The notes beneath the pieces were generated by a model. That model was not told where the DNA came from, searched no databases, and saw only the letters and a list, made by a program, of their open reading frames with translations. From NCBI GenBank assembly GCA_027592035.1, contig JAQCIK010000006.1, forward strand, positions 33,591-97,590: 64,000 nucleotides of DNA, written 5' to 3'. Numbering within the stretch: position 1 is the first letter of the stretch; each line of letters begins with the position of its first letter. Both the position numbers and the translations under genes were made by a program. The stretch is from Casp-actino8 sp001510455. Its GTDB lineage: Bacteria; Actinomycetota; Acidimicrobiia; Acidimicrobiales; Ilumatobacteraceae. Below, piece by piece: positions 8,966-17,747 of the stretch.

Positions 8966-10093
8966 TCAGTTCGTGGCAGATGCCTCGGCATCGAGGGCGA
9001 ACTTGGTGTACTCCTCGCCGGTGTCCTCCATGTCCTCGAACTGGATCACACCCATCTCCTCGAAACGATGACGCAGCCACGAGTCGTTGCGATCGAGCAG
9101 ACCCAACTTCTTGCAGTTCGGGACGATCTTGGCGAACAACATCTGCTGGAAGACCTCACGAGTGGGATCCTGCAGTACGAGCGGAAGCACGTCACGGGTG
9201 TTGATGCCCATGCGCTCCCAGACTTCCTGCGACATGAAGCGGTCGCGCATGCGCACCGAGGCCTCGTAGGCGAACTCCTGGCGGTCCTTGATCTCGGCGT
9301 CGCTCATCTCGGAGTAGACCTCCTGCAGTGACAGGACACCGAAGGCAACGTGACGGGCCTCGTCGCTCATCACGTACCGCAGCAACTGCTTGAGCAAGGG
9401 CTCGGTGGTGATGTGGTACAGGTTGCCGAAGGCCGCGAGCGCAAGACCTTCGACCATCACCTGCATACCCAGATAGGTCATGTCCCAACGACTGTCGTTG
9501 ATGATGTCGTCGAGGAGCATGCGCAGATGCGCGTTGATCTGGTAGCCGCCGCCCAATTTCTCGTCGAGATAGCGAGCGAACACCTCCACGTGACGGGCTT
9601 CGTCGACGACCTGCGTGCTGGCGTAGAGCTTGGCGTCGTACCACGGCACGGTCTCGGTGATCTTGGCCGTGCACAGAAGAGCACCCTGTTCACCATGCAT
9701 GAACTGCGACAAACTCCACCTGCGCTGCTCCATCGCGAAGTCGGTCCACTCCTTGTCGCCCCACTTCTCGACCGGCGTACCGTCGTAATGGGTGGCGGTG
9801 AGGCCCGACGCCATGGCAGCAAGGTCGGCCGATACGGTCGCCTCGAGGTCGACGTCGGTGTCCCAGGGAAGATCGGTGGTGGCGTTCCATTGACCGGTCT
9901 TGGCCTTTTCGTACAGGCGACGCAGTCCAGGACGGGACAAGGAGTAATCCCATGTGAAGATGGCGTCGGCGTTGTCCTTCACGATGTGCTCGATCTCGTC
10001 GGGATCGACGGTCGGTACGGCGAGGATCGCCTCGACGTCGTTGAGGTCGGCGCGACCGAGGATCTCTTCGTTCTCGCGTTCGGTGATGCTCAT
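8966..10093 (-). CDS. Ferritin-like diiron-carboxylate protein (R2/AurF-like)
   Basis: 375 residues, mostly helical, with the full ligand set of a diiron-carboxylate enzyme: Glu135 (MHGEQG), Glu165-xx-His168 (DEARH), Glu215 (MVEGL) and Glu245-xx-His248 (DEARH). It therefore belongs to the ribonucleotide reductase R2 / N-oxygenase / acyl desaturase-type superfamily, and oxygen-activating oxidation is the likely chemistry. The substrate is unknown. Its ATG overlaps the stop of the upstream TetR gene (ATGA) and a good AAGGAG lies 8 nt upstream, so the two are translationally coupled. An acyl-CoA ligase lies just beyond, which may hint at fatty-acyl substrates (inference). Confidence 0.82.
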   Translation of the reverse strand: MSITERENEEILGRADLNDVEAILAVPTVDPDEIEHIVKDNADAIFTWDYSLSRPGLRRLYEKAKTGQWNATTDLPWDTDVDLEATVSADLAAMASGLTATHYDGTPVEKWGDKEWTDFAMEQRRWSLSQFMHGEQGALLCTAKITETVPWYDAKLYASTQVVDEARHVEVFARYLDEKLGGGYQINAHLRMLLDDIINDSRWDMTYLGMQVMVEGLALAAFGNLYHITTEPLLKQLLRYVMSDEARHVAFGVLSLQEVYSEMSDAEIKDRQEFAYEASVRMRDRFMSQEVWERMGINTRDVLPLVLQDPTREVFQQMLFAKIVPNCKKLGLLDRNDSWLRHRFEEMGVIQFEDMEDTGEEYTKFALDAEASATN

Positions 10094-10761
10094 GATGTTG
10101 CTCCTTGTGTGACGGACAGTGGGTCGTGAAGGTTGTGATTATCGGGATGACTCGAAGGGTTCCCCGGGGAGACCGGTTCGATCAGCGACACCAGCGGGGC
10201 GAAGAAGTCTCGTGCTGAATCGGGGTCGGTGAGATCGACGTGTTCGGATGGGGCGAGGAAGTGAGAGATGACGAGTCGAGCCAACAGATCGACGAAGGGT
10301 CGACTCGCTTCGGCTGGAAGGTGCTCGTCGAGGAGCGGCCGAAGGTACGACGACGCGACGTTGATGATGCGCGGCAGGCCGTCGACCGTGAGACTGCGGA
10401 TCGCCGAGACCTCTTCGTTGGCGAGCATGGCGACGAGCTGCTGATCGCTACGCAACTTGCGAATGGCGTACACGGCGATGTCGACGACGAGATCGGTGAG
10501 AGAGTCGGACGAGTCGACTGCCGCTCGGAGCCCGGTGAAGAACTCGTTGAGGTTGCGCACTCGAAGCGACTCGAGCAGCACGTCGCGCCCTCCCGGGAAC
10601 ATGCGATAGATGGTCGCTCTCGACACACCGGACACCTGAGCGACGTCGTCGATGGTGACCTTGTCGAGCCCCCACTTCTCGATCGAGGTATGCAGGGCGT
10701 CCAGCACGCGGTCTTCCATCGATCGGAAGTCCTCGTGAACTCGAGATGTGCCCGACGCCAT
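10090..10761 (-). CDS. TetR-family transcriptional regulator
   Basis: 223 residues. The N-terminal helix-turn-helix reads VTIDDVAQVSGVSRATIYRM, followed by an all-helical ligand-binding domain. The start at 10761 was chosen over the longer frame to 10818 because a TAGTGT hexamer lies 8 nt upstream. It is coupled through a 4-nt ATGA overlap to the diiron protein, so it probably controls that gene and itself, releasing DNA when a small, perhaps acyl, ligand binds. The ligand is unknown. Confidence 0.88.
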   Translation of the reverse strand: MASGTSRVHEDFRSMEDRVLDALHTSIEKWGLDKVTIDDVAQVSGVSRATIYRMFPGGRDVLLESLRVRNLNEFFTGLRAAVDSSDSLTDLVVDIAVYAIRKLRSDQQLVAMLANEEVSAIRSLTVDGLPRIINVASSYLRPLLDEHLPAEASRPFVDLLARLVISHFLAPSEHVDLTDPDSARDFFAPLVSLIEPVSPGNPSSHPDNHNLHDPLSVTQGATS

Positions 10762-10769
10762 GCTCTGAG

Positions 10770-10775
10770 ACACTA
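10770..10775 (-). promoter_or_regulatory. Leaderless-type -10 (TAGTGT) of the TetR gene
   Basis: Minus-strand TAGTGT 8 nt before the ATG at 10761; supports the internal start. Confidence 0.4.
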
Positions 10776-10841
10776 AGACGTGATTCGTCTCACCGTCAAG
10801 CCCTCCCGAGCTCAGCATTCCCGGATCGTCGATGCGGGCCT

Positions 10842-12494
10842 TCAGCCAGGAAGAACGTGGTCAGCGAAGCGTTCGCGCAGAGTCTTTTTCGAGAACTTGC
10901 CCACACTCGTCTTGGGAACCTCGTCGATGAACACCACATCGTCGGGCAACTGCCACTTGGCGAGTGTCGGGGCCAAGTATTCGATCACGTCGTCTCGACT
11001 CATCTCTTCTCCTGCCTCGAGCACCACACAGGCCAAGGGACGTTCGCTCCACTTGGGGTGCGGCACACCGATGACAGCGGCTTCCCGAATCTTGGGGTGA
11101 GCCATGAGTTCGTTCTCGATCTCGACCGAACTGATCCACTCACCGCCCGACTTGATGAGGTCCTTCGTGCGATCGAGGAGTCGAATACGCCCCCGTTCGT
11201 CGATCGACGCCACGTCACCCGTGCGTAACCAACCGTCGTCGGTGAAGCTCTCGCCCGCCCGCTCGTCGTTGTAATAGGTGGCGGCGATCCAATTTCCCCG
11301 ACACTGCAACTCACCACTCGACTCGCCGTCCCAGGGCACACTCGTCGTCGTACCGGGCTCGACCACTCGGCACTCGACACCGAACATGATGCGACCCACT
11401 TGCGTTCGAAGATCGGCCTGAGACTCGACGTCGAGCAAGAGTTGATCACTGTCGAGGTGACAGACGGCCGCCAGTGGGCTGGTCTCGGTCATTCCCCACG
11501 CTTGAAGAATCGGCAGCCCGGTCTGTTCGCGGTACGCCTCGGACAAAGCGCGTGGTACGGCCGAACCTCCACACGGAATGGCCCGCAGTCTCGACGTGTC
11601 ACGACCCTTCAGTTCGGGCAACACACCCATCCAGATGGTGGGAACACCTGCCGCCACGGTGACCTTTTCGTTAACCACGAGATCAGCGACCGCCTTCGGC
11701 GACAGGTCGGGACCAGGCATCACGAGATCGGCTCCGGCGGCAACGGCCGCATGAGCCAGACCCCATGCGTTGGCGTGGAACATGGGGACGACCGGAAGGA
11801 TCGAGTCACGTTCCGACACGCCGAGGCCTTCGGTCATCATCGCCGCCATCGTGTGAAGAAAGGTGCTTCGATGCGAGTACACGACACCCTTGGGGTTGCC
11901 GGTGGTTCCGCTCGTGTAACACATCGATGCGGCCGTGTTCTCGTTCACTTCTGCGAAGGTCGCCGGTTCGGCCGTCGACAGCAACTCCTCGTAGTCGTGT
12001 CGGGTGATGCCGGCCAGATCGTCGGGCACGTCGCCCTTGCCGTCGTCCATGATCACGAGATGCTGCACCGTCGTGAAGGTCGGCAACAAAGGCGCCAGCA
12101 GTCCGATGAGCGAGCGGTCGACGAAGATCACTTCGTCTTCGGCGTGGTTCACGATGTAGGTGAGCTGCTCGGGAAACAATCGAATGTTCAGGGTGTGCAG
12201 CACTCGACCCGTGCACGGCGCCGCGAAGTACAACTCGAGATGGCGAGCGGTGTTCCAGGCGAACGTGGCCACCCGTCCCGATGACGAGATCCCGAGACGG
12301 TCGAGCACGGTGCCCAGTCGACGCGTCCGCGAGGCCCATTCGCCGTACGTGGTGCGTTCGATTCCGGTCGCAGTGGCAGTGGTGATCGACTTGTGTCCGT
12401 AGTACCGCTCGGCCCGATCGAACAGGTGCAGGATCGACAGCGGTACGTCTTGCATCAATCCGGCGAATGCCGGCTTCGAGTGATTGGCGTTCAC
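10842..12494 (-). CDS. AMP-dependent acyl-CoA synthetase (fatty-acid CoA ligase)
   Basis: Activates a carboxylic, probably medium- or long-chain fatty, acid through an acyl-adenylate to the CoA thioester. 550 residues. The P-loop-like YTSGTTGNPKGV, the A5 stretch QAWGMTETSP and the hinge and A10 lysine (TSVGKFSKK) near the C-terminus are all present. The GTG at 12494 was chosen because AAGGGGGAA lies about 6 nt upstream; the open frame continues to 12866 but that part is low-complexity and not family-like. Divergent from the DedA-like gene and downstream of the TetR gene on the same strand's far side. Confidence 0.9.
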   Translation of the reverse strand: MNANHSKPAFAGLMQDVPLSILHLFDRAERYYGHKSITTATATGIERTTYGEWASRTRRLGTVLDRLGISSSGRVATFAWNTARHLELYFAAPCTGRVLHTLNIRLFPEQLTYIVNHAEDEVIFVDRSLIGLLAPLLPTFTTVQHLVIMDDGKGDVPDDLAGITRHDYEELLSTAEPATFAEVNENTAASMCYTSGTTGNPKGVVYSHRSTFLHTMAAMMTEGLGVSERDSILPVVPMFHANAWGLAHAAVAAGADLVMPGPDLSPKAVADLVVNEKVTVAAGVPTIWMGVLPELKGRDTSRLRAIPCGGSAVPRALSEAYREQTGLPILQAWGMTETSPLAAVCHLDSDQLLLDVESQADLRTQVGRIMFGVECRVVEPGTTTSVPWDGESSGELQCRGNWIAATYYNDERAGESFTDDGWLRTGDVASIDERGRIRLLDRTKDLIKSGGEWISSVEIENELMAHPKIREAAVIGVPHPKWSERPLACVVLEAGEEMSRDDVIEYLAPTLAKWQLPDDVVFIDEVPKTSVGKFSKKTLRERFADHVLPG

Positions 12495-12548
12495 GTATTC
12501 CCCCTTCGTGGACCTCTCGGTGCCTGCCGTCAGGGTAGTCGTCGACCC

Positions 12549-12554
12549 TAGGAT
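12549..12554 (+). promoter_or_regulatory. Leaderless-type -10 (TAGGAT) of the DedA-like gene
   Basis: TAGGAT lies 7 nt before the ATG at 12562 and overlaps an earlier in-frame ATG at 12553, arguing for the downstream start. Confidence 0.45.
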
Positions 12555-12561
12555 GCCCTGG

Positions 12562-13275
12562 ATGTCGGATTCTCCCGAAACACCCGGTTCCTCCGACGTC
12601 GTCTCCGTTGCACAGTGGGCCCGTCGGGGAGTTCTCGTCGCCGCTGGCCTGCTCTTCGCTCTCGGCACCTTTGGCTCGAACGTCGGTCCGGCTTGGATCG
12701 ACGAACGTCCAGCTGTCGTTCTCGCCTTGTCGTCGCGAAACCGAAATCTCTTCGCCTCGGTCCCCTTCATCGACGCTGTCCCGTATTCGATCATCGGCTT
12801 CTCGCGCATCTTGGCGGCCGCGGTTGTGCTCTTCTTCCTCGGACGGTGGTACGGGCATCGCGCCATCGCCTGGACCGAGACGAGAGTCGGAGAACTCCCC
12901 CCGATCTACCGCTGGTTCCAGACCGGCGTCGATCGGGCCGGTTGGTTGCTCGTCATCTTGATGCCGGGCAGCAACCTCGTGTGCATCATGGCGGGCTACC
13001 GACGTATGTCGCCCCGACTGTTCGTCCCTCTCGTCTCGATCGGGATCGTTCTCAAACTCGCGGTTCTGTGGGCGGGCGGTCGCGTGTTCGAGGACCAGAT
13101 TCGTTCGTTCCTGAACTGGATCGAGGACTACCAATGGTGGGTCGTGGCCGGCCTCTTCCTGATCTCGTTCCTGCAGTCCGGACGCCAGGCCCGACGTTCG
13201 ATTCCGGACGTGATCCACGAAATCGAGCATCCGAGCGAGGATGACGGCTCGACTTCGCACCGTCCCCAGGCCTGA
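12562..13275 (+). CDS. DedA/VTT-type integral membrane protein
   Basis: 237 residues with four to five hydrophobic segments: one near the N-terminus (VLVAAGLLFALG), then PYSIIGFSRILAAAVVLFFLG followed by RWYG, then GWLLVILMPGSNLVCIMAG, and two more towards the C-terminus. The FLGRWYG and MPGSN-type re-entrant segments resemble DedA/SNARE-associated lipid scramblase-like proteins, implying a role in lipid translocation or membrane homeostasis. The family call is moderate because the sequence is short and diverged. The start at 12562 follows from the promoter spacing. Confidence 0.7.
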   Translation: MSDSPETPGSSDVVSVAQWARRGVLVAAGLLFALGTFGSNVGPAWIDERPAVVLALSSRNRNLFASVPFIDAVPYSIIGFSRILAAAVVLFFLGRWYGHRAIAWTETRVGELPPIYRWFQTGVDRAGWLLVILMPGSNLVCIMAGYRRMSPRLFVPLVSIGIVLKLAVLWAGGRVFEDQIRSFLNWIEDYQWWVVAGLFLISFLQSGRQARRSIPDVIHEIEHPSEDDGSTSHRPQA

Positions 13276-13310
13276 CCTAGTTTTCAGGCACTTTCATCGA
13301 AGGAGTTCTC

Positions 13311-13790
13311 ATGTCCATCAAGGTCGGCGACACCATCCCCAACACCACCCTGCGAGTTCTCGGTGCCGACGGAATGCCCCAGACCGTGAACTCTCACGAG
13401 GTTCTGGGTTCGGGCAAAGTCGTCCTGTTCGCGGTGCCCGGCGCCTTCACACCCGGTTGCTCAATGATTCACCTCCCGGGTTACGTCCAGAACCGTGACG
13501 CTCTGACCGCCAAGGGTGTGCAGACCATCGCCTGTGTGAGCGTCAATGATCCGTGGGTGATGGACGCCTGGGGCAAGGCCCAAGGTGCCGATGGAATCGT
13601 GATGCTCGCTGATGGCGGAGAGTTCACGCAGGCGATGGGCCTGCAGATGGACGGTTCGGGATTCGGCCTCGGCACCCGGTCTCAGCGGTACTCGGCCATT
13701 CTCGACAACGGCGTGGTCACCGAGATCAACGTCGAAGACGGCCCGGGAGTCTCGGTCAGCGCCTGCGAAGTGGTGCTCGGACACCTGTGA
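13311..13790 (+). CDS. Prx5-type atypical peroxiredoxin
   Basis: 159 residues, the usual size for Prx5/AhpE-like thiol peroxidases. The peroxidatic Cys50 is in PGAFTPGCS, matching the PxxxTxxC active site; the downstream Arg needed to polarise it is in the GTRSQRYSAIL segment. It reduces hydrogen peroxide or alkyl hydroperoxides using thioredoxin, glutaredoxin-like or mycothiol systems. A strong AAGGAG lies 6 nt before the ATG, unlike its leaderless neighbours. Ends at a hairpin shared with dapB. Confidence 0.93.
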   Translation: MSIKVGDTIPNTTLRVLGADGMPQTVNSHEVLGSGKVVLFAVPGAFTPGCSMIHLPGYVQNRDALTAKGVQTIACVSVNDPWVMDAWGKAQGADGIVMLADGGEFTQAMGLQMDGSGFGLGTRSQRYSAILDNGVVTEINVEDGPGVSVSACEVVLGHL

Positions 13791-13794
13791 CGAC

Positions 13795-13819
13795 GAGTCA
13801 CCGATCGAATCGGTGACTC
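13795..13819. terminator. Perfect 11-bp hairpin between convergent peroxiredoxin and dapB
   Basis: GAGTCACCGAT / ATCGGTGACTC with a 3-nt loop. It contains part of the dapB stop codon. There is no U-tract on either strand, so it may slow or stabilise RNA ends rather than act as a classical intrinsic terminator. Confidence 0.6.
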
Positions 13820-14588
13820 ACAGATCGAGTGCGGCGTCGAGGCCGATCGTGAGACCACGCAAGGACGAGACCTTCTTGCACGCCAACACCACACCGGGCA
13901 TGAAGCTCACTCTGTCGTAGCTGTCCTGTCGGATCGTCAACGTCTGACCGGCCGCGCCGAGGATCACCTCTTGGTGAGCCACCATGCCGCGCATGCGCAC
14001 GGCGTGCACGCGAATGTCGGCCGGTCCCTTTCCACCCCGAGCTCCTTCGATCACTTCGTGAGTCGTGGGATCGGGTGCCCACTCCGACGACGACGCCGCC
14101 ATTCGCCGGGCCGTGGCCACCGCCGTCCCACTCGGAGCATCGGCCTTGTTGTCGTGATGCAGTTCGATGATCTCGGCCGTGACGAACCAGGGCGCGGCCA
14201 TTTCGGCGAATTTCATCATCAGGACCGCACTGATGGCGAAATTCGCCGCCACCAGACAGTTCGACGAGGAAAAGGCCGATCGGAACGATGCGTAGTCGTC
14301 ATCGGTGAATCCGGTGGTACCAACCACTGCATGCACACCGTGGAGCGCGCACCATTGAAGGTTGGTGCGCGAGGCGGCCGCGACCGTGAAGTCGACGGCG
14401 ACCTCGGCGCCGGCATCGGCGAGAGAGCGAGGATCCGACGAGATCACCACACCATGAACCGTCTGACCAGCCGCTGCCGGATCGACTGCGGCCACCAATT
14501 CGAGATCGGGATCGGCGGCGACGGCGTCGCACACCGTGGCACCCATCCGACCACCGGCGCCGAAAACGCCGACCTTGATGGGAGCCAT
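13818..14588 (-). CDS. dapB: 4-hydroxy-tetrahydrodipicolinate reductase
   Basis: NAD(P)H-dependent step of the diaminopimelate/lysine pathway. 256 residues. The Rossmann loop GVFGAGGRMG is at the N-terminus, the catalytic ELHHDNKADAPSGTA segment mid-protein, and the C-terminal GQTLTIRQDSYDR motif is intact. The open frame continues to 14627, but that ATG falls inside a hairpin following pnp and the extra residues are not conserved, so the ATG at 14588 (MAPIKVGVFG) is preferred; it lacks a good Shine-Dalgarno. It follows pnp on the same strand. Confidence 0.92.
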   Translation of the reverse strand: MAPIKVGVFGAGGRMGATVCDAVAADPDLELVAAVDPAAAGQTVHGVVISSDPRSLADAGAEVAVDFTVAAASRTNLQWCALHGVHAVVGTTGFTDDDYASFRSAFSSSNCLVAANFAISAVLMMKFAEMAAPWFVTAEIIELHHDNKADAPSGTAVATARRMAASSSEWAPDPTTHEVIEGARGGKGPADIRVHAVRMRGMVAHQEVILGAAGQTLTIRQDSYDRVSFMPGVVLACKKVSSLRGLTIGLDAALDL

Positions 14589-14624
14589 CGCTGACTCGGA
14601 GCGTGATGCGGGCCGAGACGCGGA

Positions 14625-14659
14625 CATGCCCGAGATCCTAAACCAGAACCTCGGGCATG
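14625..14659 (-). terminator. 10-bp hairpin between pnp and dapB
   Basis: CATGCCCGAG (14625-14634) pairs perfectly with CTCGGGCATG (14650-14659) around a 15-nt loop. It sits 38 bp beyond the pnp stop. There is no U-tract; a 3'-end or processing structure is likely. Confidence 0.5.
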
Positions 14660-14696
14660 CTTCGTGTGTTTGTTCGTCGGAGTGTGAACGTGCGCG

Positions 14697-17120
14697 TCAG
14701 CGGTGATGACGCGGGCCGCGATCGCGACCACCGCGACCACCGTCGCGTCCGCCGTCACGTCCGCCACGACGCTCACCGCGCTCCTCACTGCCGGCTTCGC
14801 CACCGGGGCCGAGGTCACCGATCTGGCCGGCGATCTCGGAGTCGAAGGCATCGTCGAAGCTCACCGACACCGGGCCACCACGACGAGCATTGCTCGCCGG
14901 GGCACCGTCGTCAGCCGAACCACCGTTGACCGGCTCGGGACCGTCACCCACCGGGGTGAGCGACACCTTGCCCTTGTCGTCGATGTCGTCGACACGAACT
15001 TCGATCTCCTGACCAAGGGTGAGCACGTCTTCGACGTTGTTGATGCGCTTACCGCGACCCAACTTCGAGATGTGCACGAGACCGTCACGTCCGGGAAGGA
15101 TGTTGACGAACGCACCGAACTTCGTGATCGACACGACACGACCGTTGTACACCGCGCCGAGTTCGGCCTTCGGCGGATCGACGATCGCAAGGATGCGGGC
15201 CTTGGCGTCTTCCATGCGGAAGCCCTCGACGGCACCGATGGTGACGATGCCCACCACGCCGTCGTCGTCGACACTGATGTCGGCTCCGGTCTCCTGCTGG
15301 ATGGTGTTGATGATCTTGCCCTTGGGTCCGATCACTTCACCCACCTTGTCGAGCGGGATGGTGATCGAGATGATCTTCGGCGCCGACTCGGCAACCTCGG
15401 TACGAGGTGCGGCGATCGCCGCGTTCATGACGTCGAGGATGGCCAGTCTGGCCTCCTTGGCCTGATCGAGCGCCGCGGCCAACACATCAGCCGGGATTCC
15501 GTCGATCTTGGTGTCGAGCTGGAGAGCCGTGACCACATCGGCGGTGCCGGCGACCTTGAAGTCCATATCACCGAACGCGTCCTCGGCACCGAGGATGTCG
15601 GTGAGGCTCGTGTACTTGCCTTCGGCGTACACGAGGCCCATGGCGATACCGGCGACCGGCGCCTTGATCGGCACACCGGCGTCCATGAGCGACAGCGACG
15701 ACGAACACACCGACGCCATCGACGTGGAACCGTTCGACGACATCACTTCCGAAACCAGTCGCAATGCATAGGCGAAGGCTTCCTGGCTCGGGACGACCGG
15801 CAGCAGTGCACGCTCGGCGAGTGCGCCGTGGCCTATCTCGCGGCGCTTGGGCGAACCCACACGACCGGTCTCGCCGTTGGCCCACGGAGCCATGTTGTAG
15901 TGGTGCATGTAACGCTTCTCGTTCACGGGGGTGAGCGAGTCGATCATCTGATTCATGCGCGGCATGGCGAGCGTGGTCACGTTCATGACCTGAGTCTCGC
16001 CACGCTGGAAGAGTCCCGAACCGTGCGCCGACGGGAGGACGCGCACTTCGGCCGACACCGGACGAAGATCTCGCGGACCACGTCCGTCGATGCGCATGCC
16101 TTCGTCGACGATGCGCTTGCGCACCAACTTCTTGGTGAGGCTGCGAACGGCTTCCTTCACTTCCTTCTCGCGACCGGCGAATGCCTGACCCTCGCCGCAC
16201 AGTGCAGCAACGGCCTTGGCGGTCGCTGCATCGGTGGCGTCGTTGCGATCGGACTTCTTGGCGATCGTGATCGCGGAGGCCAGATCGGACGAGATGGCCG
16301 ACTCGACAGCGGCGTAGACGTCATCGGAGTAATCGAGCACAGGCGTGTACGCGAGCGGCGTGATCGGCCCCTTGGTGCTGATCACCGAGGCGACGAGCTG
16401 GCGCTGCAGAGCGATCGACTCCTTGATCCAGGTCTTGGAAGCTTCGAGACCACCGGCGAGAACGGTCTCGTCGACCTTGGGCGCGCCGCTCTCATAGAAC
16501 TCGAACGACTTCTCGGTGCCTCCGGCTTCGACCATCATGATGGCGACATCGCCATTGTCGAGTTCGCGACCCGCGACCACGAGTTCGAACGTGCTCTCGT
16601 CACCTTCGGTGTAGGTGGGGTGAGGAATCCACGTGCCGTCCTGTGAATAGGCGACTCGAACCGCACCGATGGGTCCGTCGAACGGAATACCCGAGATCAT
16701 GAGGGCGGCCGAGGCGGCGTTGATGCTCAACACGTCGTGTGGGTTGACCTGATCGGCACCGAGCACGGTAAGAACGATCTGCACCTCGTTGCGGAAACCG
16801 TCGGGGAAGGCCGGACGCAGCGGGCGGTCGGTGAGACGACAGGTGAGAATCGCGTCCTCGGTGGGACGTCCTTCACGACGGAAGAACGAACCGGGGATCT
16901 TGCCGGCCGCATAGGCCCGCTCTTCCACGTCGACGGTGAGGGGGAAGAAATCGACCCCCGGTCGGACGTCCTTGGCCGCGTTGGCGGTGGCGAGGACGAT
17001 GCTGTTTCCGATGGTCGCAACCACCGCACCCTGGCTCTGCAGGGCGAATCGGCCGGTCTCGAAGGACAGGCTCTTGTCGGTACCGCTGACGGCACCCGAC
17101 ACTCGAATGGCATCAGCCAT
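14697..17120 (-). CDS. pnp: Polyribonucleotide nucleotidyltransferase (PNPase)
   Basis: Phosphorolytic 3'-5' exoribonuclease and RNA-tailing enzyme. 807 residues, with two RNase PH-like domains separated by a helical linker, a KH domain (IGPKGKIINTIQQETGADI) and an S1 domain (GRVVSITKFGAFVNILPG). It ends in an Arg/Gly-rich tail (ERRGGRDGGRDGG...) of about 30 residues that may bind RNA. The start at 17120 is set by AAAGGAG upstream; the open frame to 17156 lies in the leader. The rpsO-pnp order is the widespread one, and a stable hairpin separates them. Confidence 0.96.
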   Translation of the reverse strand: MADAIRVSGAVSGTDKSLSFETGRFALQSQGAVVATIGNSIVLATANAAKDVRPGVDFFPLTVDVEERAYAAGKIPGSFFRREGRPTEDAILTCRLTDRPLRPAFPDGFRNEVQIVLTVLGADQVNPHDVLSINAASAALMISGIPFDGPIGAVRVAYSQDGTWIPHPTYTEGDESTFELVVAGRELDNGDVAIMMVEAGGTEKSFEFYESGAPKVDETVLAGGLEASKTWIKESIALQRQLVASVISTKGPITPLAYTPVLDYSDDVYAAVESAISSDLASAITIAKKSDRNDATDAATAKAVAALCGEGQAFAGREKEVKEAVRSLTKKLVRKRIVDEGMRIDGRGPRDLRPVSAEVRVLPSAHGSGLFQRGETQVMNVTTLAMPRMNQMIDSLTPVNEKRYMHHYNMAPWANGETGRVGSPKRREIGHGALAERALLPVVPSQEAFAYALRLVSEVMSSNGSTSMASVCSSSLSLMDAGVPIKAPVAGIAMGLVYAEGKYTSLTDILGAEDAFGDMDFKVAGTADVVTALQLDTKIDGIPADVLAAALDQAKEARLAILDVMNAAIAAPRTEVAESAPKIISITIPLDKVGEVIGPKGKIINTIQQETGADISVDDDGVVGIVTIGAVEGFRMEDAKARILAIVDPPKAELGAVYNGRVVSITKFGAFVNILPGRDGLVHISKLGRGKRINNVEDVLTLGQEIEVRVDDIDDKGKVSLTPVGDGPEPVNGGSADDGAPASNARRGGPVSVSFDDAFDSEIAGQIGDLGPGGEAGSEERGERRGGRDGGRDGGRGGRDRGPRHHR

Positions 17121-17275
17121 GACGAGCTCCTTTCGGGCGGCGAACTCTCGCCGCATCAGGAGCAGCGGGACGGTTCCCAGTCGGCGGCACCGCGTCCTCG
17201 GAGACGGTACGGGCGACTGACAACCGATCCTTCACTGCTCGGTATGTGTGGAGCACCCCATCACGAGGTGCCTAT

Positions 17276-17306
17276 GTGAGCGGCCGACGACGTGTCGGCC
17301 ACTCAC
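17276..17306 (-). terminator. 13-bp hairpin between rpsO and pnp
   Basis: Arms 17276-17288 and 17294-17306 pair over 13 positions with one G-U wobble in the minus-strand RNA and a 5-nt loop. It starts 5 bp after the rpsO stop. By analogy to enterobacterial rpsO-pnp it could be an rpsO terminator/read-through point or an RNase processing site; no U-tract is seen. Confidence 0.55.
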
Positions 17307-17310
17307 AGTC

Positions 17311-17574
17311 TTAGCGACGCAGACCGAGTTCGGCCACGATTTCGCGGTACCGCTCGACGTTGCGGCTCTTCACGTAATCGAGGAGCCGACGACGGCGTCC
17401 GACCAGCATCAGGAGGCCACGACGGCTGTGGTGGTCCTTCGGATGGGTCTTCAGATGATCAGTGAGGTGGTTGATGCGATCGCTCAGAAGAGCGATCTGC
17501 ACCTCGGGTGATCCGGTGTCGGAGTCGTGCTTGCGATGCTTCGCAATCGTGTCGACCTTGGGCGTTGCTGCCAT
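17311..17574 (-). CDS. rpsO: 30S ribosomal protein S15
   Basis: 87 residues, near the standard 89. The HDSDTGSPEVQIALL segment, the HPKDHHSRRGLLMLVGRRRRLLDYV block and the C-terminal YREIV are diagnostic. It binds 16S rRNA helices 20-22 early in 30S assembly. GGAAGG lies upstream of the ATG. It is followed by pnp on the same strand. Confidence 0.97.
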   Translation of the reverse strand: MAATPKVDTIAKHRKHDSDTGSPEVQIALLSDRINHLTDHLKTHPKDHHSRRGLLMLVGRRRRLLDYVKSRNVERYREIVAELGLRR

Positions 17575-17610
17575 GACTGTTGCCTTCCGAGATGAATGTT
17601 GCGGAGGTCG

Positions 17611-17628
17611 CTTCGGTTCCCCGAAGCA
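17611..17628 (-). promoter_or_regulatory. Leader hairpin upstream of rpsO
   Basis: GCTTCGG / CCGAAGC, a perfect 7-bp stem with a GGAA tetraloop in the minus-strand RNA, 37 nt before the rpsO start. Several bacteria autoregulate S15 through leader RNA structures; a role here is inference. Confidence 0.35.
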
Positions 17629-17735
17629 TCACGCCAGAGCCGGAGCCCCAACGGACCTGGTCAGCCTACGGGTGAGTGACGCCCGTTCCACCGGCCGACC
17701 CTGGTGGGACCCCAGGACTGACCATCTGTCGGCGA

Positions 17736-17741
17736 TACCCT
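17736..17741 (+). promoter_or_regulatory. Leaderless-type -10 (TACCCT) of ribE
   Basis: TACCCT 6 nt before the GTG at 17748. No FMN riboswitch consensus is visible in the 170-bp gap after rpsO. Confidence 0.45.
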
Positions 17742-17747
17742 GACCCA

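Noticed and set aside
11806..13260. 484-codon minus-strand frame across the acyl-CoA ligase and DedA-like genes
   Set aside because: Overlaps two recognised proteins in other frames and is low-complexity Arg/Asp-rich.
14703..16646. 647-codon open frame antisense to pnp
   Set aside because: Composition is that of a GC-rich shadow frame, it matches no family, and pnp on the other strand is complete.
17575..17747. Possible FMN riboswitch before ribE
   Set aside because: None of the conserved FMN-aptamer segments is present, and the -10 hexamer leaves no room for a leader.
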